In this document: piece by piece, positions 1-8,751 of the stretch | Position numbering within the stretch: position 1 is the first letter of the stretch | Layout: each line of letters starts with the position of its first letter | Source: Alphaproteobacteria bacterium | GTDB lineage: Bacteria > Pseudomonadota > Alphaproteobacteria > SMXS01 | NCBI GenBank assembly: GCA_028284945.1 | Contig: JANQQJ010000002.1 | Coordinates: 1 to 58,283 of the forward strand | Reading direction: 5' to 3' | DNA: 58,283 bases | Notes under the pieces: model-generated | Seen by the model: only the letters and a program-made list of their open reading frames with translations | Databases searched by the model: none | What the model was told of the DNA's origin: nothing | Program-made: the position numbers and the translations under genes

Positions 1-309
1 ATCCGTGTCATTGGCAATCGACAGGGCAAAGATCGTATTGCCGTCGACAATCTCACTGGTATTGGCGCCGCCGCCAATATCGATCAGGCCAGCGCTCACG
101 TCAGCGCCCTGCGTATCCGACACCACGATTGTTGCCGCCGTCGTGCCGTCAGAGGCGATGATCGCACCGGCGGCTGCGCCACTGGTCGAGATTGTCGGAG
201 AATCCAGATCGATCAGCAGGTTCGGCGTCGTTGCCGCCTGCGCGCTGGTCATGGCACCTGCCGTCAGCGCAAGCGCGCTGACCGTACTTAGAATACGGAC
301 ATTGCTCAT
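1..309 (-). CDS. N-terminus of a second giant repeat-type exported protein (partial)
   Basis: This open frame runs off the left edge of the window, so only 103 codons are visible. It starts at an ATG with a GAGGGG ribosome site just upstream, and an in-frame stop at about 361 rules out a longer start. The protein opens with a Sec signal peptide (MSNVRILSTVSALALTAG...). This matches almost residue for residue the signal peptide of the 1,700-residue repeat protein encoded at 1246-6360 (MGNIRILSTVSAIALTAG...). The following TPNLLIDLDSPTIS segment also aligns with SPNLIVDLGSLTIS there. The two are therefore paralogues in tandem on the same strand. The visible mature part is rich in Ala, Thr, Asp and Gly, with no Cys. 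The likely role is a surface or fibre subunit exported with its neighbour; this is inferred from homology and context. Its full length is unknown. Confidence 0.85.
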   Translation of the reverse strand, partial: MSNVRILSTVSALALTAGAMTSAQAATTPNLLIDLDSPTISTSGAAAGAIIASDGTTAATIVVSDTQGADVSAGLIDIGGGANTSEIVDGNTIFALSIANDTD

Positions 310-413
310 CTGGAACCCCTCAATTTTGAGTGCCGGTCCTTTGCCCCCAAGGCTGCCGGCTTAACTCACGGTCTTCACTGGCCCCAACGGAGATTATGCA
401 ACAATATCAACGT

Positions 414-430
414 CTAGAACCTAGTTTGAT
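414..430 (-). promoter_or_regulatory. Motif shared upstream of two genes of the fibre locus
   Basis: The stretch CTAGAACCTAGTTTGAT lies about 105-120 bases upstream of the left-edge repeat gene. A close relative (CTAAAACCTAGTCAAA, 9622-9637) lies about 160 bases upstream of the first gene of the locus. Both sit in AT-rich leader DNA. I infer a common regulator site or promoter element; chance similarity is possible. Confidence 0.25.
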
Positions 431-502
431 TACTAACATAAATCATGCGAATAGGCAGCTATTTCGCATACAATTTTGGCGAGAACTTAGATCGCGATAG
501 GG

Positions 503-1153
503 TTAGGGCATATTCCCATTATCTCTCGGGAATTCGCGCAATAACGCCAAGAGCGTCTGGGCATCGGGCAGACCGTTAACAGGTAAGCCGCGGGTTTCCT
601 GATAGGACGCCAACGCCTGACGGAGACTGTCAGTATAGGTGCCGTCTTGCGGCCCATTATACAGGGCTTCAGCAGCCAGGGTTTCCTGTGCCCATAGCAG
701 GGTTTCAAAATAGACCTCAACGGCGCCACCATCAGGTGTCGGCACAGACACGATATCGCTATTTGAACGGATTCTATAGGGCTCAAAAAACAGCATCAGC
801 CTTGCCAGCGCAGTCTCAAGCCTGAGCGATTGGTCGCCCCGGCAGATATTGCGCGTCAGGATCGCGACGGTGCTTGAGTCAATAAGGGGCGAAGCGTCTT
901 TTGTATCGGGCTGCATGCGGTTCAGACTACTGAGATAGCCTTCGATCCACCCGATATAGGGCTGAACAGCTTCAGCGCTGGTCCGTTCTGCTTCCAGATA
1001 GTCAGCACAGGATTTGATGCCAAGGCCACGGACGACGTAGTTGCCCAGGCGATCCGCTGCGATCGCGCTCGTAGCGGTGAAAACCAGCACGGCAACGGCG
1101 ATTAAAGCGCCGGCCCACCGCATCGCGGGGCCGTTTTCGGACAGAACCATCAT
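503..1153 (-). CDS. Exported protein with C-terminal peptidoglycan-binding domain
   Basis: After the chosen ATG the protein has a signal peptide (hydrophobic stretch AGALIAVAVLVFTATSA, then AIAADRL). Next comes a helical region with two spaced cysteines (SCADYL and NICRGD), a pattern seen in small periplasmic HdeA/Rap1a-like proteins. The last roughly 45 residues fit the PG_binding_1 fold: a G-x-Y-T-D-S-L-R-Q-A-L-A-S-Y-Q core, then GLPVNG and D-AQTLLALL. The open frame extends 24 codons further upstream, but that stretch covers the terminator region of the preceding gene and is not signal-like. Its position between two giant repeat genes on the same strand suggests a wall-anchoring or assembly role in the same system. 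Specific function is unknown. The start could also be the in-frame ATG at 1123. Confidence 0.75.
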   Translation of the reverse strand: MMVLSENGPAMRWAGALIAVAVLVFTATSAIAADRLGNYVVRGLGIKSCADYLEAERTSAEAVQPYIGWIEGYLSSLNRMQPDTKDASPLIDSSTVAILTRNICRGDQSLRLETALARLMLFFEPYRIRSNSDIVSVPTPDGGAVEVYFETLLWAQETLAAEALYNGPQDGTYTDSLRQALASYQETRGLPVNGLPDAQTLLALLREFPRDNGNMP

Positions 1154-1185
1154 ACCTGCAAGTCTATCCAATGAAGAGATGCTCG

Positions 1186-1220
1186 TAAAACAAACAGGGC
1201 CGGAACGCACGTTCCGGCCC
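1186..1220 (-). terminator. Rho-independent terminator after the giant repeat gene
   Basis: A perfect 10-bp stem, GGGCCGGAAC / GTTCCGGCCC (1197-1206 and 1211-1220), encloses a 4-base loop. On the minus strand it is followed by a T-rich tail (TGTTTGTTTT). It lies 26 bases past the stop codon of the 1246-6360 gene, so transcription of the giant gene probably ends here and the next gene downstream would need its own promoter. A short T-run on the plus side may make it work in both directions. Confidence 0.85.
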
Positions 1221-1245
1221 CGCATTGGTTTTTCTTAGCTTCGGT

Positions 1246-4200
1246 TTACTGACCGATCGAATTGAACGACCGGTTACCGATGGCGCTGGCACCGACGCTG
1301 TTGCCGCTAACCGAAACGCTGCTTGCAGACGCTGCACCCACGCCACTGGCGCCGATGGAAACATCGGACACGGATGCCGAAATGGTCTGGTTGGTGTTGG
1401 ACTGCAGGTTGCCGATCGCAACGCTGGGCCGTCCCGCAGGGGCGCCAGCATTAACCACGATGACGTTAAGCGCATCGTTGCCGATTGCTGTTGCCTGGAC
1501 GTTGTTGTCGTTAACCGAAATCGACCCCTCATCCAAGGCACCGGCCACACCGACACCAATCCCGATACCGGCGATGCTGGCCGTTGTAAAGCCGTCGATG
1601 GTGGCCTGGACGTTCAGGACTGCGTAATCCGCATCGGTCGTTGCGTTAACACCGCCAATACCTGGCGTTAGAGCAAGCGACAGGCCATCGGATTCCTGCA
1701 TGGTGGCTTCAGCACGGGTGATGATCACATTGGTCGTCTGATTGGTCTGCGCCGTTGCGAGCACGTTATTCCGGCTCGCAGACGCCGCCGTATTGTCCAA
1801 TCCACCATCCAATCCGACACCGATGCCATCAATCCCGATTGCGCCGGAAATTGTGGCAACGACCGAAGCATCAAGGGTCAGCTGTTCGTTACCGACCTGC
1901 GCCGTCACGTTACTTTCAGAGCCGGCCTCAATCGTTACACGGTTGTCTGAAATAAAGCCATTTGCAACAGCTTCAATCAGGTTGTCATCGATGCTGATCG
2001 CATCGTTGACGCCACCGGAGCCGATAACCGCACCAATCTGGACGCCTTCACCGACACTCGCCGTTGAGTCCGCACCCAGATTACGCTGGTGATTGAACAC
2101 GGCATGATCGGCTATAAACACATCGGCTGTCCCGGCCGACCCGATTGTTGCGCTTGGGACAATCGTGCTGTCACCATTGATCGACGCACCGGATTCAACG
2201 GTGATCGAGTTGATCGCCGTGCCAACCGTGGCGGATGCCCCGATGATATTGGCATCGACAGAGATACCGACGCCGCCTGGATCAGAGATATCACCGACGG
2301 TCCCGATGCTGCCAATCTGGACACCGAATACCGTGGACGCGACAGAACTGTTTCCATCACGAAGCTGGCGGGAGAACACCGCTGAGCTTGGCGAGTCGTC
2401 ACCAATGCCGACATTAGCAAGCGCCGTAATCGTCAGCTGGTTGGACGCACTGTCAATAACCGCACTGGCGATCATGTCATTTCGGTCTGCGCTGATGACG
2501 CCGGTCAGGACCGTGTCCGCCAGCACTTCGATCGTCGAGTTATTGACAGTCGCCGTCAGAATATCACCCTGTCCGGTTCCGTCATCCGTCATGCCCTGGC
2601 TGTTCACAATCCCGAAGTCGGCGGTCACCGTATCCGGGTTGGGTAGGCCAGCCACGATGGACGGTGTCCCCGTACCGGAGGCGTAGATATTGGTGCCCCC
2701 GACATTCAGCGTCTGGTCCGTACGATTGGCTGACGCCAGCGCCAACATGGCGTTGTCGTCGGCAGTGAGCGCCGAGTCAGAAATCAGAGTGTCCGGGCCA
2801 GCGATGTCATTCGACTGCGCCGCCGTGACCACAATATCCGTATTCGTGATCGATGCGCCGATATTGGGCACATCATCCGTGGACAGCTGAACGTTCCCGA
2901 CGAAGAAGTTGGCTTCGTTGGTGCCGAAATCAGCACCGCCGACATTGACCGAGTCACTGCCACGTGCCTGCGTCACAATGGCATTGCCGTTGGTTGTCAG
3001 CGCTGACTGGTCAACACTGTCAATGTTCGCCGCAACCGTGATGTCGCCATCATCGATAGATGCCAGAACATCAAAAGCGTTTTCCTGCCGCGACCCGATA
3101 CCGAACGACACATTGTCGAACTGCAGATCATTACCGCCAGCGGTGAACAGGAACGCTTCCGCATCCGGTTCTGATGGATCGGTAATGAAGGTCGTGCCAT
3201 CGGCCTCCAGAGTATTCTGGACTGCGTTGACCCGCGCGAAGGCACTCAATGTGTTGTCATTGGCCGACACGTCACTGGCCACGACGCCGGAAATTTCCCC
3301 GATGCCACCAGTGCCGTCGATATCTGCCAGAATTTCCGAGTTGACGATTTCAGACGTGAAACCGACATCGAGAGGATCATCACCGCGCTGGTTCGAGGCA
3401 ATAACCGCAACAGGGCCGCGGCGAGCACCCGGACCATCGTCAGCCGCACTCAGATCAAATGATCCCACATCCAGATTGATGGTGTTCGTCGCGGCATTAC
3501 CTTCAACGAAGGAGGTGATGGAGTTCCGATCCACTTCAACCGGGCTGCGGACCAGGTCACCAGTGCCGTCATTGGTACCAACATTAGAGAAGATATCTGC
3601 ATCATCTATGCTGACAACAACACCTTCGCCGCCGAGAGAATCAAAATACTGATCGTTAACCAGCGACGTCTCGGAATCAGTTCGAGAGATATCGCTGCTC
3701 AGCTGCAGGCTGGGCTCGTCGCCAGACGCCGTTGAAACCAGTGACTGGCTCGTCGCCGAAATGTTAACCGTGTTGTCAGCCCGGTTAAGACGCGCAGAAC
3801 CGGAGATCAGGTTGTCATTCAGCTCGATGCTGGTGTCCGTGATGTCCGTAGCGTCCTGTCCTTCGACATCCAAGTCAAAGCCACCCAGAATCTGCACCAG
3901 CACTTCAACGCTTTGCGTGCCGTTTTCAGCCGCAACTGTTTGCGTGTTGGTCAGCGCAGATGACGCATCGAGGCCCGCAAGCGCCGCGACCGTCAGCTCG
4001 GACGTTGCGTCATTCAGCGTCGCCGCAGCGATACCTTCATTGAAGTTCATGCTGACGCTGCTGCTGGCAATTTCAGCCGAACCGAACTCGATCCGTGCAT
4101 TGATCAAATCCGTAGCCGGATCACCGGTCGAGACCCGCACCGTTACCGGGCCGTTGTCGAGATCTTCAACGGACTGGTCGTTGCTGACCATGAAACCAGC

Positions 4201-6360
4201 CTGGGTATAGCTGACCGGCAGACCGCCAGAGCGATCCACGATCGTGTTGGGCAGAGCCTCCCCGCCATCGTCAACATTCGTGCCCATCACGGAGAGCGAA
4301 TTTGCTTCCGTGGCAAGGTTACCGAACAGCACGGCTTCCATGCGGTTCCGATCAACGCTGAGCGAGGCCTCAATGAACGTGTCTGGATTAGAGTCAACAT
4401 CGATAAGGTCGTTGTCGGCACCAGGGTCCAAAGTCGCGCTTAGGATTGAGCCATCTTCAATGGTCTGCGCGTTCGCCACGCCAGCGGTTGCGCTTACCGT
4501 GGTTGCATCGACACTTAGGCGATTCTGCGTCGTCAGGTTACCGGTTGCTGCGGCCCCCAGGAAATTGTCGGAAATGCTTGCGCTGGCATCCTCGAAATCA
4601 CCGGTTGCCGTCGCCCCAAACGGGTCACCATGGACAACATCAACAGCGATACTAACATCGGAATCAGCGATCACATCGCCGCCATCGACGACCTGATTGT
4701 TCAGCAGGGATAGGTCCGCCGTGATGCTTCCGGTCACCGTTGTCCGGTCCGTTGTGATATTTGATGGCGACGTCGCCGTATCGATCACAACATTGGTGGC
4801 CGAAATAGCCAGAAGGTTATCGGCTTCGTTGCCCGTCGCTTCGGACGACAGGTCGTTTCCATCGACCGTCAAGCTGGCCTCGATGTAGTCCTGCCCTTCA
4901 CCGGCAACATCAACAACGATGCTGGCATTGTTTCCAGCCACCGTATCACCAGTGGTGTACTGGTTGTTATTAACGCCAACCGTTGTATCAAACGTCGGCG
5001 AGCCTTCGATATCGATCGTATTGGTCACGTCATTCGAGGTGGCAACAGCACTGGTCGTATTGTTGTCGACAACAACACTTGATCCATCCAGCCCCTCGGT
5101 GTCGACACGCAGGATCGAGCTATCAACATCCGCCGTGACATTGACGTCATTGATCTGCGTGCTGGAGATAATCATGTCGGACTGAACATTGGTCGAGCTC
5201 GGACCGCCAAGCGAAACCTCGTTGGCCTGCTCTGTCGTCGGTCCTTCCTGCGACACTGTCGGCGCGAACACGATAGAGTTATCCGCCGTATTACCGGTTG
5301 CGTCCGCCGAAATCTCGTTGTTCGTGAACGTCAGGTTACTGTCGATAATGTCGCCCGGCGTGCTCGCATCACTGTCGCCAATAGTCGCGACAATGGTGGA
5401 ATTAGTAACCAGTGCATCATAGTCATCACCGCCGGTATTGATCTGCAGGTTGGCAACCGCAACAGAGCCTTCCAGCTCAACATTGCCGCCCGCCTCAACA
5501 TTAACGATGTTCGTGGCGTCATTGCCCGTCAGTGACGCGTTAATCAGGTTGCTATCGACAACCATCGGTGTGCCAACAACGTCAATGCCGCCATCGCTGT
5601 TCACGTCAAGACCGATGCGGCCAGTGTCAACGATCGCCGATGTCGTGACATCAGAGTTCAACTGAACGCTACCGGCCACGTATGACGCAGCAGCCTCGAA
5701 CTCCCCGACGCCGCTTTCACCGGCGGTCGGGTCGGTATTGAACTGGACCTGACCTTCTTCGTCACTGGTATAGCCCAAAGGCACAGAGCCCACAACGAGC
5801 GCACCGCCGGCGATGTCCTCGCCAACCGAGGTCGTTCCAACATTACCGTTCGTATCTGCGGTGATGCTGTTGCTCGTCAGGTTAATGCTGTCATCTGCGC
5901 CCGCGTCGATCACATCAATCCGGATCTCAGCCCCATCAGTGAGCGAGCTCAGCGTGTTCGCAACATTTGACTGCAGATTGCCAGCGATCGCGCCATTAGC
6001 CGGTGTCACGCCCGTCGCGAGCGCGTTATCGACCTCTGTAACAGCCTCGTTACCCGTGGCATCTGAAAACGCGGTATTGGTATCAACCGTCACAATGTTG
6101 GCTGAACCACCAATGTCTTCGGGCGGGCCAACAATCGCGGGGAAGCCAATCAGCGTATTAAGATTGACCGTCGTGACCGAGCCGGAGGAATTGGCCTGAT
6201 TGTTGACGTCCACCGCCGCAGCCGATCCACCTGTCGGCGAAATCGTCAGCGACCCGAGATCAACGATCAAATTCGGGGAGGTCGACGCATGCGCCGACAT
6301 TGCCACGCCTGCGGTGAGTGCGATCGCACTGACCGTCGACAAAATCCGGATATTACCCAT
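1246..6360 (-). CDS. Giant exported Asn/Gly/Ala-rich repeat protein (putative CsgG-exported fibre or adhesin subunit)
   Basis: About 1,704 residues. It begins with a Sec signal peptide (MGNIRILSTVSAIALTAGV...AMSAHA). The rest is a degenerate repeat with a period of roughly 80-95 residues and about 18 copies by eye. Each unit combines an N-x-Q element (VANLQ, IVNSQ, VLNVQ, IGNLQ) with a block close to DNxxxASAxGNxAxNxIxV. The last copy, GNSVGASAIGNRSFNSIGQ, is the C-terminus. I see no Cys, Trp or Lys in the mature part, many Asp/Asn/Ser/Thr, and no RTX nonapeptides, LPXTG or autotransporter barrel. Alternating small/polar strands with regular N and Q suggest a beta-solenoid or amyloid-like fold. 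The ATG at 6360 was chosen because AGGAAAGGG precedes it and the left-edge paralogue starts at the same point; an in-frame ATG at 6429 would add 23 residues. Downstream of a CsgG-type channel, it is probably the exported structural subunit. The function is inferred. Confidence 0.85.
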   Translation of the reverse strand: MGNIRILSTVSAIALTAGVAMSAHASTSPNLIVDLGSLTISPTGGSAAAVDVNNQANSSGSVTTVNLNTLIGFPAIVGPPEDIGGSANIVTVDTNTAFSDATGNEAVTEVDNALATGVTPANGAIAGNLQSNVANTLSSLTDGAEIRIDVIDAGADDSINLTSNSITADTNGNVGTTSVGEDIAGGALVVGSVPLGYTSDEEGQVQFNTDPTAGESGVGEFEAAASYVAGSVQLNSDVTTSAIVDTGRIGLDVNSDGGIDVVGTPMVVDSNLINASLTGNDATNIVNVEAGGNVELEGSVAVANLQINTGGDDYDALVTNSTIVATIGDSDASTPGDIIDSNLTFTNNEISADATGNTADNSIVFAPTVSQEGPTTEQANEVSLGGPSSTNVQSDMIISSTQINDVNVTADVDSSILRVDTEGLDGSSVVVDNNTTSAVATSNDVTNTIDIEGSPTFDTTVGVNNNQYTTGDTVAGNNASIVVDVAGEGQDYIEASLTVDGNDLSSEATGNEADNLLAISATNVVIDTATSPSNITTDRTTVTGSITADLSLLNNQVVDGGDVIADSDVSIAVDVVHGDPFGATATGDFEDASASISDNFLGAAATGNLTTQNRLSVDATTVSATAGVANAQTIEDGSILSATLDPGADNDLIDVDSNPDTFIEASLSVDRNRMEAVLFGNLATEANSLSVMGTNVDDGGEALPNTIVDRSGGLPVSYTQAGFMVSNDQSVEDLDNGPVTVRVSTGDPATDLINARIEFGSAEIASSSVSMNFNEGIAAATLNDATSELTVAALAGLDASSALTNTQTVAAENGTQSVEVLVQILGGFDLDVEGQDATDITDTSIELNDNLISGSARLNRADNTVNISATSQSLVSTASGDEPSLQLSSDISRTDSETSLVNDQYFDSLGGEGVVVSIDDADIFSNVGTNDGTGDLVRSPVEVDRNSITSFVEGNAATNTINLDVGSFDLSAADDGPGARRGPVAVIASNQRGDDPLDVGFTSEIVNSEILADIDGTGGIGEISGVVASDVSANDNTLSAFARVNAVQNTLEADGTTFITDPSEPDAEAFLFTAGGNDLQFDNVSFGIGSRQENAFDVLASIDDGDITVAANIDSVDQSALTTNGNAIVTQARGSDSVNVGGADFGTNEANFFVGNVQLSTDDVPNIGASITNTDIVVTAAQSNDIAGPDTLISDSALTADDNAMLALASANRTDQTLNVGGTNIYASGTGTPSIVAGLPNPDTVTADFGIVNSQGMTDDGTGQGDILTATVNNSTIEVLADTVLTGVISADRNDMIASAVIDSASNQLTITALANVGIGDDSPSSAVFSRQLRDGNSSVASTVFGVQIGSIGTVGDISDPGGVGISVDANIIGASATVGTAINSITVESGASINGDSTIVPSATIGSAGTADVFIADHAVFNHQRNLGADSTASVGEGVQIGAVIGSGGVNDAISIDDNLIEAVANGFISDNRVTIEAGSESNVTAQVGNEQLTLDASVVATISGAIGIDGIGVGLDGGLDNTAASASRNNVLATAQTNQTTNVIITRAEATMQESDGLSLALTPGIGGVNATTDADYAVLNVQATIDGFTTASIAGIGIGVGVAGALDEGSISVNDNNVQATAIGNDALNVIVVNAGAPAGRPSVAIGNLQSNTNQTISASVSDVSIGASGVGAASASSVSVSGNSVGASAIGNRSFNSIGQ

Positions 6361-6464
6361 CCTAAACCCTTTCCTGGCAGCAGTTTTGCTGGTGGACATT
6401 TCAAGCTCTTCGCGACGTTGATCAATCATAATAATGACCCTTTCAGGCCCCCCTCACTTAAACC

Positions 6465-7346
6465 TTACCACACCGAAGCCGTCAGCGGCACAAACTGGAA
6501 CGTCTGTCCTGGCTTGAACGCGCGCGTATTCGGCGTGATGACGAACCCCAGCTTGGGGTCCTGAATTAGAAACAGACGAGTCGGCCCGCAACAGGGCGGG
6601 AACGGCGACTCTTCCCTGAACCGCCCGACCCGCGGGATGATGTCGACATTGTCGAGCACCGCAACAGGCAGTTCATAAGCATTGCGTTCAACCGGCGACG
6701 GATCACTGGGATCCGAAGCCGTTTGCAAGGCGTCGATCAGCTGGAACGGCGCCGGCGCTTTTGCCGGACGCGGGAAGATGATGATCTTTCCAGCAGCGCC
6801 AGCTGTCTCTTCAGCCAGGTCAGCAACATGGATGACCGAGACACCATCCGCCAATTCTGCGCCAAATGTGGCCCCCTTGGCCACGTGATAGGCATAGCCA
6901 CGGCTCGCACGGCGCATCGACCGCGCCCCATCAATCGGTGCAGCCGGCGTCACCATCGCCGACGTCTCGTCGGAACTCCCGGCATCCGCCTCTACCGGCG
7001 CATTCCGCAGCGGCGCATACTTGCTGACGACTTCTGGCTGTTGCTCAACAATTTCACCGCGCTCAACCGCTAACCGCCGCGCCGATGCCCGCACCAGCTT
7101 CTCCAACCGTGCATTCGGCGCTGGCTCTGCGCCAAAGGTCCCGACTACAGGGGTATCGACCTCAGGCTCTGAGGTAACGGGTTTTTCGACGACGAAAACA
7201 CCATCGACCTCGCCGGACTGCAGCTCTACTTCAGGTACCGGTTCTGTCCCACGATTATCCTCGTTCAACGGCACTGCAAAGCCGGGTGCTGACAGGGCAA
7301 GCCCCGCCGCAAATCCCAAAGCCGACAATGCCGCATACCGTATCAT
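6465..7346 (-). CDS. Exported protein of unknown function, fibre locus
   Basis: 293 residues with a clear signal peptide (MIRYAALSALGFAAGLALS...GFA). The mature half is acidic and low in complexity, with many Val/Glu/Pro (EPVPEVELQSGEVDG). The C-terminal half looks folded: GYAYHVAKGATFGAELADG, a KIIIFPRP strand, and a final segment with adjacent cysteines (PPCCGPTR) ending in FKPGQTFQFVPL. I do not recognise a family. The gene starts 7 bases after the CsgG-OmpA stop codon, within AGGACGATG, so it is translationally close to the channel gene. It is followed by the giant repeat gene. CsgG systems usually encode small periplasmic partners of the channel (CsgE and CsgF in curli). This gene holds the equivalent position, but I see no sequence similarity to them and infer only an accessory role. 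Confidence 0.8.
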   Translation of the reverse strand: MIRYAALSALGFAAGLALSAPGFAVPLNEDNRGTEPVPEVELQSGEVDGVFVVEKPVTSEPEVDTPVVGTFGAEPAPNARLEKLVRASARRLAVERGEIVEQQPEVVSKYAPLRNAPVEADAGSSDETSAMVTPAAPIDGARSMRRASRGYAYHVAKGATFGAELADGVSVIHVADLAEETAGAAGKIIIFPRPAKAPAPFQLIDALQTASDPSDPSPVERNAYELPVAVLDNVDIIPRVGRFREESPFPPCCGPTRLFLIQDPKLGFVITPNTRAFKPGQTFQFVPLTASVW

Positions 7347-7353
7347 CGTCCTG

Positions 7354-8697
7354 TTACTGCCCCGGTCCTGTAGACGTTACATCGAGCGCGATTTCATCAT
7401 CGCGCAGAATTTGTATAACAACCCGGCGGTTAAGCGGTTCGGCAACGCCGTCCGCTGTTGGCACCGCAGGCTGGCTTTCGCCATACCACACGAGCGAAAT
7501 ACGCTCTTTCTTGATACCACGCTGAATCAGCGCCCCCTGAACGACTACTGCGCGGCGGCGCGAAAGTTCGAGATTATAAAGCTCCGCCCCTTCGCGATCG
7601 GTATGCCCTTCAAGCAGCAGATTGGCCGGCTCACCCTGCAGAGCGGCCTCCGCGGCATCATCGATCGTCCGAACCGCCTGTGCCGACAGCTCAGCCGCAT
7701 CCTCTTCGAAGTAGACCGTATAAGTGGTCGGCAGGTCTTCAGGCTCTTCCACAGCAACGGGCTCAGGCTCAGGTTCGGGCTCTGGCTCGTATACACGTGG
7801 CGCCTCATCCGGGCACGGATCCTCGCCGTCGAAATTAATCAATGGCTCATGATCCACATTGCTAACCGCACCCATGAGCTCCAGCACACCAAGCTCAAGC
7901 GCTGTACGTACACCAAGCTGCAGTGGCTCCTGGCTTTTCAGACCAGCATTAATGTCGACCAGAGTGTTCTTGAAGAACTCGAAAAGGTTAATGCCGACTT
8001 CGTAACCGGTAATCTGTTTCTGCAGGCTGGTCGTGCGCACAACCTCCAGGGAAGACGTGTCGACGATCCGGAGGTCAACCGCCACATTAACGGTGAAAAC
8101 GCGGCCCTTACCGCCAATACCGTCTACGGTGGCTTCGATTCCGCCGGAATGAACGTTGTAGTTGAGCTCGGTAATACCGCCGACCAGGAAATAATCCGTC
8201 TCGATCACAGTACCGCCATAATACGGCTTCCAGGGAACATTCTGCGCGCTGCCACCCTTATCGCGCACCTCATGCATACCGCCATCACCGAGATAGCGGC
8301 GGTCGAGATACCGCAATTCCAGCTCGGTCACCTGGGTATCGAAGCGTTCGTGCAAGCGAATCGCGTCGCCCAGCTTGCCAAGCGCCGACATCACCATCAG
8401 AGCACCGCCCTGGGTAATCGGATTGCCACCCTCGGCCTCGCTGAACTTACCGGTGTAGTCCTTAACGTTGCCGACTGTCACCCGCAGGCGCTCACGCCCG
8501 TTATTCTTGATCTTGCGGGCCATGCACTGGAACGACCCTTCCAGCGGCGTCGAATTATCTGTAACCGGAGGGCCCTGAACCGTAGGCGCCTCGGAGTCAT
8601 GACGTTTGTAATGCTCAACCTTAGCGGCACACCCCGCTAACGCCACAATCGAGCTAACAACCGTGATTCGTTTTAGCCATGTAGAACCGGCGATCAC
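7354..8697 (-). CDS. CsgG/HfaB-type outer-membrane secretion lipoprotein fused to an OmpA C-terminal domain
   Basis: 447 residues from a GTG preceded by a strong GGAGGGGG site. A lipoprotein signal ends in the lipobox ALAGC (Cys23), as in CsgG. The first ~300 residues match the CsgG family: VTVGNVKDYTGKF, ITQGGALMVMSALGKLG, DYFLVGGITELNYN, FTVNVAVDLRIVDTSSLEVV, then KQITGYEVG and QEPLQLGVRTALELG. A Pro-Glu linker of alternating EP follows. The end is an OmpA-like peptidoglycan-binding domain: YTVYFEEDAAELS, LEGHTDREGAELYNLELSRRRA, then EPLNRRVVI, with the diaminopimelate-contacting Asp and Arg in place. Known CsgG proteins form a nonameric pore that exports unfolded curlins; HfaB does this for holdfast-anchor proteins. 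The fusion would tie the pore to the cell wall. It lies between a short secreted protein and the exported repeat protein, probably as one operon. An in-frame GTG at 8730 is a weaker start. Confidence 0.9.
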   Translation of the reverse strand: MIAGSTWLKRITVVSSIVALAGCAAKVEHYKRHDSEAPTVQGPPVTDNSTPLEGSFQCMARKIKNNGRERLRVTVGNVKDYTGKFSEAEGGNPITQGGALMVMSALGKLGDAIRLHERFDTQVTELELRYLDRRYLGDGGMHEVRDKGGSAQNVPWKPYYGGTVIETDYFLVGGITELNYNVHSGGIEATVDGIGGKGRVFTVNVAVDLRIVDTSSLEVVRTTSLQKQITGYEVGINLFEFFKNTLVDINAGLKSQEPLQLGVRTALELGVLELMGAVSNVDHEPLINFDGEDPCPDEAPRVYEPEPEPEPEPVAVEEPEDLPTTYTVYFEEDAAELSAQAVRTIDDAAEAALQGEPANLLLEGHTDREGAELYNLELSRRRAVVVQGALIQRGIKKERISLVWYGESQPAVPTADGVAEPLNRRVVIQILRDDEIALDVTSTGPGQ

Positions 8698-8751
8698 GCT
8701 GTCCCCCTCCAATTTACTTCCTGCCCCCACTAACGACCCGTTGACCGGACC

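Noticed and set aside
1246-6360. Giant protein as an RTX toxin or a type V autotransporter
   Set aside because: No G-G-x-G-x-D nonapeptides are present, and the C-terminus is one more repeat rather than a beta-barrel.
1262-6421. Several 60-250 codon frames on the plus strand opposite the giant repeat gene
   Set aside because: They mirror the repeat and have no ribosome sites or recognisable domains.
7021-8640. A 539-codon open frame on the plus strand opposite the CsgG-OmpA gene
   Set aside because: It lacks a domain signature and is the complement of a gene with clear CsgG and OmpA motifs; long shadow frames are common at this GC content.
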